Source of the DNA: Saccoglossus kowalevskii
Taxonomy: Eukaryota > Hemichordata > Enteropneusta > Harrimaniidae
Length of the DNA: 21,032 nucleotides
Direction of reading: 5' to 3'
Assembly: GCF_000003605.2 (NCBI RefSeq)
Contig: NW_003152870.1
Span: forward strand, 1 to 21,032
Shown: positions 12,971 to 21,032 of the stretch, in pieces
Position numbering within the stretch: the first letter of the stretch is position 1
Layout: the number at the start of each line of letters is the position of its first letter
Notes under the pieces: generated by a model
The model's database searches: none
Seen by the model: only the letters and a program-made list of their open reading frames with translations
Told to the model about the DNA's origin: nothing
Position numbers and translations under genes: made by a program

Positions 12971-13778
12971 ATTGATACACAACAGCGACAGCAGTGTCAC
13001 TAAACTGGACATTGATACACAACAGCGACAGCAGTGTCAATACACTGGACATTGATACACAACAGCGACAACCTCAGTGTCACTAAACTGGACATTAGTA
13101 CACAACAGTGGCAGCAGTGTCACTAAACTGGACATTAGTACACAACAGTGACATCAGTGTCACTAAACTGGACATTGATACACAACAGCAACAGCAGTGT
13201 CACTAAACTGGACATTAGTACACAACAGCGACAGCAGTGTCACTAAACTAGACATTGATACACAACAGTGACAGCAATGTCACTAAACTGGACATTAGTA
13301 CACAACAGCGACATCAGTGTCACTAAACTGGACATTGATACACAACAGAGACAGCAGTGTCACTAACTGGACATTGATACACAACAGTGACATCAGTGTC
13401 ACTAAACTGGACATTAGTACACAACAGTGACATCAGTGTCACTAAACTGGATATTGATACACAACAGCGACAGCAGTGTCACTAAACTGGACATTGATAC
13501 ACAACAGCGACAGCAGTGTCAATACACTGGACATTGATACACAACAGCGACAACTTCAGTGTCACTAAACTGGACATTAGTACACAACAGTGGCAGCAGT
13601 GTCACTAAACTGGACATTAGTACACAACAGTGACATCAGTGTCACTAAACTGGACATTGATACACAACAGCAACAGCAGTGTCACTAAACTGGACATTAG
13701 TACACAACAGCGACAGCAGTGTCACTAAACTAGACATTGATACACAACAGTGACAGCAATGTCACTAAACTGGACATT
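12971..13778 (+). repeat. Pair of 326-bp satellite blocks spaced 482 bp apart
   Basis: Positions 12971-13296 and 13453-13778 match. The one difference I found is ACCTCAG in the first versus ACTTCAG in the second, within the 43-bp unit (13067 and 13549). Shared variants are CAATACACTGG, CAGTGGCAGCAG and CAGCAACAGCAG. The spacing of 482 is 12 units of 40 plus one 43-bp unit minus one 39-bp unit (CTAACTGG near 13364). The intervening ~156 bp are ordinary units. Confidence 0.8.
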
Positions 13779-14576
13779 GATACACAACAGTCACATCAGT
13801 GTCACTAAACTGGACATTGATACACAAAAGCGACAGCAATGTCACTAAACTGGACATTGATACACAACAGTGACATCAGTGTCACTAAACTGGACATTGA
13901 TACACAACAGTGACATCAGTGTCACTAAACTGGACATTAGTACACAACAGTGACATCAGTGTCACTAAACTGGACATTGATACACAACAGCGACAGCAGT
14001 GTCACTAAACTGGGCATTGATACACAACAGTGACATCAGTGTCACTAAACCGGACATTAGTACACAACAGTGACATCAGTTTCACTAAACTGGACATTGA
14101 TACACAACAGCGACAGCAGTGTCACTAAACTGGACATTGATACACAACAGTGACAGCAATGTCAGTAACTGGACATTAGTACACAACAGCGACAGCAGTG
14201 TCACTAAACAGGACATTGATACACAACAGTGACATCAGTGTCACTAAACTGGACATTAGTACACAACAGTGACATGAGTGTCACTAAATTGGACATTGAT
14301 ACACAACAGCGACAGCAGTGTCACTAAACTAGACATTTTTACACAACAGCGACATCAGTGTCACTAAACTGGACATTAGTCACAACAGCGACAGCAGTGT
14401 CACTAAACTGGACATTGATACACAACAGCGACAGCATTGTCACTAAACTGGACATTGATACACAACATTGACATCAGTGTCACTAAAATGGACATTAGTA
14501 CACAACAGTGACATCAGTTTCACTAAACTGGACATTGATACACAACAGCGACAGCAGTGTCACTAAACTGGACATT
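13741..14576 (+). repeat. Satellite block shared with 18061-18856
   Basis: The copies match at offset 4320, falling to 4280 because this copy has an extra 40-bp unit near 14,290. They share all the markers of the 4113-4788 block and continue further, through GACAGCATTGTC, CACAACATTGAC and CTAAAATGG, which the 4.1-kb copy lacks. Only two point differences were seen, both C here and T at 18.4-18.6 kb. The 13.7-kb and 18.1-kb copies are therefore the longest match of this family. Confidence 0.8.
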
Positions 14577-15552
14577 GATACACAACAGTGACAGCAATGT
14601 CACTAAACTGGACATTAGTACACAACAGCGACAGCAGTGTCACTAAACTGGACATGATACACAAAAGTGACATCAGTGTCACTAAACTGGACATTAGTAC
14701 ACAGCAGTGACATCAGTGTCACTAAACTGGACATTGATACACAACAGCGACAGCAGTGTCACTAAACTAGACATTGATACACAACAGTGACAGCAATGTC
14801 ACTAAACTGGACATTAGTACACAACAGCGACATCAGTGTCAATAAACTGGACATTGATACACAACAGCGACAGCAATGTCACTAAACTAGACATTGATTC
14901 ACAACAGTGACAGCAATGTCACTAAACTGGACATTAGTACACAACAGCGACATCAGTGTCACTAAACTGGACATTAGTACACAACAGTGACAGCAATGTC
15001 ACTAAACTGTACATTAGTACACAACAGTGACATCTGTGTCACTAAACTGGACATTGATACACAACAGCGACAGCAGTGTCACTAAACTGGACATTAGTAC
15101 ACAACAGCGACAGCAGTGTCACTAAACTAGACATTGATACACAACAGTGACAGCAATGTCACTAAACTGGACATTAGAACACAACAGCGACATCAGTGTC
15201 ACTAAACTGGACATTAGTCACAACAGCGACAGCAGTGGCACTAAACAGGACATTGATACACAACAGCGACAGCAGTGTCACTAAACTGGACATTGATACA
15301 CAACAGTGACATCAGTGTCATTAAACTGGACATTAGTACACAACAGTGACATCAGTTTCACTAAACTGGACATTGATACACAACAGCGACAGCAGTGTCA
15401 CTAAACTGGACATTGATACACAACAGTGACAGCAATGTCACTAGACTGGACATTAGTACACAACAGCGACAGCAGTGTCACTAAACTGGACATTGATACA
15501 CAACAGTGACATCAGTGTCACTAAACTGGACATTAGTACACAACAGTGACAT

Positions 15553-16305
15553 CAGTGTCACTAAACTGGACATTGATACACAACAGCGACAGCAGTGTCA
15601 CTAAACTAGACATTGATACACAACAGTGACAGCAATGTCACTAAACTGGACATTGATACACAACAGTGACATCAGTGTCACTAAACTGGACATTAGTACA
15701 CAACAGTGACAGCAGTTTCACTAAACTGGACATTGATACACAACAGCGACAGCAGTGTCACTAAACTGGACATTGGTACACAACAGTGACAGCAGTGTCA
15801 CTAAACTGGACATTGATACACAACAGCGACAGCAGTGTCACTAAACTGGACATTGATACACAACAGTGACAACTGTGTCACTAAACTGGAAATTAGTACA
15901 CAACAGTGACAGCAATGTCACTAAACTGGACATTGATACACAACAGTCACATCAGTGTCACTAAACTGGACATTGATACACAAAAGCGACAGCAATGTCA
16001 CTAAACTGGACATTGATACACAACAGTGACATCAGTGTCACTAAACTGGACATTGATACACAACAGTGACATCAGTGTCACTAAACTGGACATTAGTACA
16101 CAACAGTGACATCAGTGTCACTAAACTGGACATTGATACACAACAGCGACAGCAGTGTCACTAAACTAGACATTGATACACAACAGTGACAGCAATGTCA
16201 CTAAACTGGACATTAGTACACAACAGCGACATCAGTGTCACTAAACTGGACATTGATACACAACAGAGACAGCAGTGTCACTAACTGGACATTGATACAC
16301 AACAG
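15553..16305 (+). repeat. Donor-like satellite block with copies at 17717-18331 and 19259-19947
   Basis: Bases 15553-16167 match 17717-18331 (offset 2164) with a single difference: GGAAATTAG near 15889 against GGACATTAG. Bases 15617-16305 match 19259-19947 (offset 3642) over 689 bp with no difference that I could find, including GGAAATTAG. Markers include GACAACTGTGTC, CAGTCACATCAG, ACACAAAAGCGAC and ATTGGTAC. The three copies place the ACACAAAAGCGAC marker at 15984, 18148 and 19626. Confidence 0.85.
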
Positions 16306-16639
16306 TGACATCAGTGTCACTAAACTGGACATTAGTACACAACAGTGACATCAGTGTCACTAAACTGCATATTGATACACAACAGCGACAGCAGTGTCAC
16401 TAAACTGGACATTGATACACAACAGCGACAGCAGTGTCAATACACTGGACATTGATACACAACAGCGACAACCTCAGTGTCACTAAACTGGACATTAGTA
16501 CACAACAGTGGCAGCAGTGTCACTAAACTGGACATTAGTACACAACAGTGACATCAGTGTCACTAAACTGGATATTGATACACAACAGCGACAGCAGTGT
16601 CACTAAACTGGACATTAGTACACAATAGTGAAAGCAGTG

Positions 16640-17108
16640 TCACTAAACTGGACATTGATACACAACAGCGACAGCAGTGTCACTAAACTGGACATTAGTA
16701 CAGAACAGTGACAGCAGTGTCACTAAACCCGACATTAGTACACAACAGTGACAGCAATTTCACTGAACTGGACATTGATACACAACAGTGACATCAATGT
16801 CACTAAATTGGACATTGATACACAACAGCGACAGCGGTGTCACTAAACTGGACATTGATACACAACAGCTACAGCAGTGTCACTAAACTGGACGTTGATA
16901 CACAACCACGACAATAGTGTCACTAATCTGGACATTAGTACACAACAACTACAGCAGTGTCACTAAACTGAACATTGATACACAACAGTGACATCAGTGT
17001 CACAAAACTGGACATTAGTACACAACAGCGACATCAGTTTCACTAAACTGGACATTGATACACAACAGTGACAGCAATGTCACTAAACTGGACATTAGTA
17101 CACAACAG
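16640..17108 (+). repeat. 469-bp satellite block identical to 18800-19268
   Basis: At an offset of 2160 (exactly 54 units of 40) I found no difference across 469 bp. The block is rich in otherwise rare variants: CAGAACAGTG, AAACCCGACATT, CAATTTCACTGAACTGG, CAGCTACAGCAG, ACAACCACGACAATAG, ACAACAACTACAG and CACAAAACTGG. Because these variants are scattered through the whole block, the copies must share a recent common origin and cannot have arisen by parallel mutation. Confidence 0.88.
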
Positions 17109-18799
17109 CGACAGCAGTGTCACGAAACTGGACATTGATACACAACAGTGACATCAGTGTCACTAAACTGGACATTAGTACACAACAGTGACATCAGTGT
17201 CACTAAACTGGACATTGATACACAACAGCGACAGCAGTGTCACTAAACTAGACATTGATACACAACAGTGACAGCAATGTCACTAAACTGGACATTAGTA
17301 CACAACAGCGACATCAGTGTCACTAAACGGGACATTAATACACAACAGAGACAGCAGTGTCACTAACTGGACATTGATACACAACAGTGACATCAGTGTC
17401 ACTAAACTGGACATTAGTACACAACAGTGACATCAGTGTCACTAAACTGGATATTGATACACAACAGCGACAGCAGTGTCACTAAACTGGACATTGATAC
17501 GCAACAGCGACAGCAGTGTCAATACACTGGACATTGATACACAACAGCGACAACCTCAGTGTCACTAAACTGGACATTAGTACACAACAGTGGCAGCAGT
17601 GTCACTAAACTGGACATTAGTACACAACAGTGACATCAGTTTCACTAAACTGGACATTGATACACAACAGTGACAGCAATGCCACTAAACTGGACATTAG
17701 TACACAACAGCGACAGCAGTGTCACTAAACTGGACATTGATACACAACAGCGACAGCAGTGTCACTAAACTAGACATTGATACACAACAGTGACAGCAAT
17801 GTCACTAAACTGGACATTGATACACAACAGTGACATCAGTGTCACTAAACTGGACATTAGTACACAACAGTGACAGCAGTTTCACTAAACTGGACATTGA
17901 TACACAACAGCGACAGCAGTGTCACTAAACTGGACATTGGTACACAACAGTGACAGCAGTGTCACTAAACTGGACATTGATACACAACAGCGACAGCAGT
18001 GTCACTAAACTGGACATTGATACACAACAGTGACAACTGTGTCACTAAACTGGACATTAGTACACAACAGTGACAGCAATGTCACTAAACTGGACATTGA
18101 TACACAACAGTCACATCAGTGTCACTAAACTGGACATTGATACACAAAAGCGACAGCAATGTCACTAAACTGGACATTGATACACAACAGTGACATCAGT
18201 GTCACTAAACTGGACATTGATACACAACAGTGACATCAGTGTCACTAAACTGGACATTAGTACACAACAGTGACATCAGTGTCACTAAACTGGACATTGA
18301 TACACAACAGCGACAGCAGTGTCACTAAACTGGGCATTGATACACAACAGTGACATCAGTGTCACTAAACCGGACATTAGTACACAACAGTGACATCAGT
18401 TTCACTAAACTGGACATTGATACACAACAGCGACAGCAGTGTCATTAAACTGGACATTGATACACAACAGTGACAGCAATGTCAGTAACTGGACATTAGT
18501 ACACAACAGCGACAGCAGTGTCACTAAACAGGACATTGATACACAACAGTGACATCAGTGTCACTAAACTGGACATTAGTACACAACAGTGACATGAGTG
18601 TCACTAAACTAGACATTTTTACACAACAGCGACATCAGTGTCATTAAACTGGACATTAGTCACAACAGCGACAGCAGTGTCACTAAACTGGACATTGATA
18701 CACAACAGCGACAGCATTGTCACTAAACTGGACATTGATACACAACATTGACATCAGTGTCACTAAAATGGACATTAGTACACAACAGTGACATCAGTT

Positions 18800-19268
18800 T
18801 CACTAAACTGGACATTGATACACAACAGCGACAGCAGTGTCACTAAACTGGACATTAGTACAGAACAGTGACAGCAGTGTCACTAAACCCGACATTAGTA
18901 CACAACAGTGACAGCAATTTCACTGAACTGGACATTGATACACAACAGTGACATCAATGTCACTAAATTGGACATTGATACACAACAGCGACAGCGGTGT
19001 CACTAAACTGGACATTGATACACAACAGCTACAGCAGTGTCACTAAACTGGACGTTGATACACAACCACGACAATAGTGTCACTAATCTGGACATTAGTA
19101 CACAACAACTACAGCAGTGTCACTAAACTGAACATTGATACACAACAGTGACATCAGTGTCACAAAACTGGACATTAGTACACAACAGCGACATCAGTTT
19201 CACTAAACTGGACATTGATACACAACAGTGACAGCAATGTCACTAAACTGGACATTAGTACACAACAG
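18800..19268 (+). repeat. Second copy of the 469-bp block, joined to a second 689-bp copy
   Basis: This copy of 16640-17108 runs without a gap into 19259-19947, which is a copy of 15617-16305. The two source segments occur in the opposite order further left (15.6 kb before 16.6 kb). The join lies in a shared run around 19259-19268, within CACAACAGTG, as expected for an exchange between units in register. Confidence 0.85.
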
Positions 19269-19947
19269 TGACAGCAATGTCACTAAACTGGACATTGATA
19301 CACAACAGTGACATCAGTGTCACTAAACTGGACATTAGTACACAACAGTGACAGCAGTTTCACTAAACTGGACATTGATACACAACAGCGACAGCAGTGT
19401 CACTAAACTGGACATTGGTACACAACAGTGACAGCAGTGTCACTAAACTGGACATTGATACACAACAGCGACAGCAGTGTCACTAAACTGGACATTGATA
19501 CACAACAGTGACAACTGTGTCACTAAACTGGAAATTAGTACACAACAGTGACAGCAATGTCACTAAACTGGACATTGATACACAACAGTCACATCAGTGT
19601 CACTAAACTGGACATTGATACACAAAAGCGACAGCAATGTCACTAAACTGGACATTGATACACAACAGTGACATCAGTGTCACTAAACTGGACATTGATA
19701 CACAACAGTGACATCAGTGTCACTAAACTGGACATTAGTACACAACAGTGACATCAGTGTCACTAAACTGGACATTGATACACAACAGCGACAGCAGTGT
19801 CACTAAACTAGACATTGATACACAACAGTGACAGCAATGTCACTAAACTGGACATTAGTACACAACAGCGACATCAGTGTCACTAAACTGGACATTGATA
19901 CACAACAGAGACAGCAGTGTCACTAACTGGACATTGATACACAACAG

Positions 19948-20803
19948 GGACATCAGTGTCAGTAAACTGGACATTGATACACAACAGTGACATCAGTGTC
20001 ACTAAACTGGACATTAATACACAACAGTGACATCAGTGTCACTAAACTGGACATTGATACACAACAGCGAAAGCAGTGTCAATACACTGGACATTGATAC
20101 ACAACAGCGACAACCTCAGTGTCAATAAACTGGACATTAGTACACAACAGTGGCAGCAGTGTCACTAAACTGGACATTAGTACACAACAGTGACATCAGT
20201 GTCACTAAACTGGATATTGATACACAACAGCGACAGCAGTGTCACTAAACTGGACATTAGTACAAAATAGTGACAGCAGTGTCACTAAACTTGACATTGA
20301 TACACAACAGCGACAGCAGTGTCACTAAACTGGACATTAGTACAGAACAGTGACAGCAATGTCACTAAACTGGACATTGATACACAACAGCGACAGCAGT
20401 GTCACTAAACTGGACATTGGTACACAACAGTGACAGCAGTGTCACTAAACTGGACATTGATACACAACAGCGACAGCAGTGTCACTAAACTGGACATTGA
20501 TACACAACAGTGATAGCAATGTCACTAAACTGGACATTAGTACACAGCAGTGACAGCAATGTCACTAAACTGGACATTGTTACACAACAGTGACATCAGT
20601 GTCACTAAACTGGACATTGATACACAAAAGCGACAGCAATGTCACTAAACTGGACATTGATACACAACAGCGACAGCGGTGTCACTAAACTAGACATTGA
20701 TACACAACATCGACAGCAGTGTCACTAAACTGGACGTTGATACACAACAGCGACAACAGTGTCACTAATCTGGACATTAGTACACAACAGCGGCAGCAGT
20801 GTC
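19948..20803 (+). repeat. Last ordinary satellite segment before the array edge
   Basis: These are standard 40-bp units, with a final 43-bp unit at 20109 (ACCTCAG type) and the ACACAAAAGCGAC marker at 20628. The segment resembles parts of 12.6-13.0 kb, sharing ACAAAATAGTGAC and CAGAACAGTGACAGCAATG, and 7.1 kb, sharing ACGTTGATAC, CGACAACAG and CTAATCTGG. Units remain highly similar to consensus until about 20,803, then decay abruptly. Confidence 0.75.
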
Positions 20804-20879
20804 ACTAAACTGAACATTATTACGCACTAGCGAGAGTGTTACTAGACTGGACATTATTACGTAATAGCAATAACATTAT
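20804..20879 (+). repeat. Two decayed terminal satellite units
   Basis: Two units mark the array edge. The first (20804-20840, 37 bp) keeps ACTAAACTGAACATTATTAC, then CGAGAGTGTT. The second (20841-20879) keeps ACTAGACTGGACATTATTAC, then a sequence related to the second half of the consensus mainly through C to T and G to A changes. Both share ATTATTACG, not seen in the rest of the array, so the terminal units may have a common recent origin. Greater divergence at the boundary is what is expected when homogenising exchange is less frequent at array ends. Confidence 0.75.
20855..20866. repeat. Perfect 12-bp palindrome
   Basis: TATTACGTAATA reads the same on both strands. It lies inside the last recognisable satellite unit and formed where that unit diverged from ATTGATACACAACAG. 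It may be chance in AT-rich sequence. No partner or function is indicated. Confidence 0.6.
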
Positions 20880-21032
20880 ATTAGCACATGACTTCTTTTC
20901 TTCTAACTATACAATCACAATGTAATATGGGTGTACTCATTGCCAATACAATGTCATAACGCCCCATGATTGGAAATACATAATGTACATAAACAAATAT
21001 ATAAATAAATGAATGAATGAAAAAAAAATCTG
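20880..21032. other. AT-rich flank outside the satellite, no gene seen
   Basis: The final ~150 bases do not match the satellite unit. They are AT-rich, contain a pyrimidine-rich stretch (CTTCTTTTCTTCT near 20892) and the 8-bp palindrome ATGTACAT near 20983, and end in simple repeats. No reading frame, RNA gene or known element is recognisable in such a short piece. It could be unique flanking DNA or the 3' end of a retroelement or transcript. Confidence 0.6.
20991..21028 (+). repeat. Short AAAT/GAAT repeats with AATAAA and an A9 run
   Basis: AAACAAATATATAAATAAAT is followed by two GAAT repeats and nine consecutive A (21020-21028). An AATAAA hexamer lies at 21004-21009, about 11 bases before the A run. 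Non-LTR retroelements and processed copies often end this way, with a short-period repeat or an A tail. A simple AT-rich microsatellite is equally possible, because nothing upstream identifies an element. Confidence 0.55.

Larger units (their letters stand above)
1..20880 (+). repeat. Satellite array, ~40-bp unit, about 520 tandem copies
   Basis: The same unit repeats head to tail with no other sequence between copies. Its consensus halves are ACTAAACTGGACATTGATAC and ACAACAGCGACAGCAGTGTC (A15, C10, G8, T7 in this strand, so clearly A-rich over T). Most copies differ by a few point changes. Length is strictly 40 except for 39-bp units (CTAACTGG for CTAAACTGG, AGTCACAAC for AGTACACAAC, ACATGATAC for ACATTGATAC) and 43-bp units (GACAACATCAG or GACAACCTCAG). 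The unit is not a multiple of three, and its reverse strand carries adjacent TAG/TGA stops, so the array is non-coding. It begins before base 1, since the first bases are already mid-unit. No role can be read from the sequence. Satellites of this kind are typically heterochromatic, but the chromosomal location here is unknown. Confidence 0.97.

Noticed and set aside
20855-20866. Operator or attachment site at the 12-bp palindrome
   Set aside because: The palindrome falls in a decayed satellite unit in AT-rich sequence, with no repeat partner or gene nearby, so only the sequence symmetry is reported.
1-20880. CRISPR array (regular short period with palindromic arms)
   Set aside because: The full 40-bp unit repeats. 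There is no alternation of a constant repeat with unique spacers, no leader, and no cas genes. The sequence variation is that of a satellite.
1-20880. Repeat region of a coding gene (mucin-like or other repetitive protein)
   Set aside because: A 40-bp unit shifts frame every copy, 39- and 43-bp units shift it again, and stop codons recur on both strands.
1-20880. Hammerhead-type ribozyme satellite
   Set aside because: I looked for the conserved CUGANGA and GAAA core on both strands of the unit and found neither. The unit is also shorter than typical ribozyme-bearing satellites.
1-20880. CENP-B box in the unit
   Set aside because: Nothing resembling the TTCG...CGGG pattern is present in the consensus on either strand.
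1-20880. Telomeric or simple-sequence repeat
   Set aside because: No TTAGGG-like or other short telomere motif. The period is 40 bp with complex sequence.

Overview
The window is almost entirely one tandem-repeat (satellite) array. I see no gene, tRNA, rRNA or intact mobile element. From base 1 to about base 20,880 the sequence is a head-to-tail array of a unit of about 40 bp, roughly 520 copies by length, running off the left edge. The last ~150 bases are AT-rich, non-satellite DNA ending in short AAAT/GAAT repeats, an AATAAA motif and a run of nine A. A homogeneous satellite of this size with an abrupt edge points to a eukaryotic nuclear genome, probably an animal. I cannot name the species or say whether the locus is centromeric, subtelomeric or interstitial.

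Unit structure: the consensus has two halves, ACTAAACTGGACATTGATAC followed by ACAACAGCGACAGCAGTGTC. Almost all copies are point variants of it. The variants sit mainly at three places: GA versus AG in ATT(GA/AG)TAC, CG versus TG in CAG(C/T)GACA, and the four bases between GACA and TGTC (GCAG, TCAG or GCAA). Combinations of these recur in fixed orders. Rare length variants (39 bp and 43 bp) are useful landmarks. Each unit carries an inverted repeat, AGTGACA then four bases then TGTCACT, which is perfect in the TG forms.

Large-scale structure: the array is a mosaic of duplicated multi-unit blocks, not one regular higher-order repeat. I traced a composite block of ~1.5 kb duplicated at 6291-7887 and 8290-9725. 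There is a 762-bp tandem duplication around 9569-11092 and a 482-bp-spaced duplication at 12971/13453. The right 5 kb was assembled from copies of itself (15617-16305 = 19259-19947; 16640-17108 = 18800-19268). Two long-range matches join the left and right ends: 577-1049 = 17146-17618, and 4113-4788 ~ 18040-18715. The 43-bp units divide the array into a left and a right lineage near 11.4-11.9 kb. The one misplaced copy lies inside a long-range match. This is what repeated unequal exchange or gene conversion produces.

Edge: the last two units (20,804 to about 20,879) are strongly decayed, as expected at an array boundary. All matches were read by eye, so mismatch counts should be treated as provisional. 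I found no convincing new coding system. The most interesting signals are the conserved dyad in each unit and the block mosaic.
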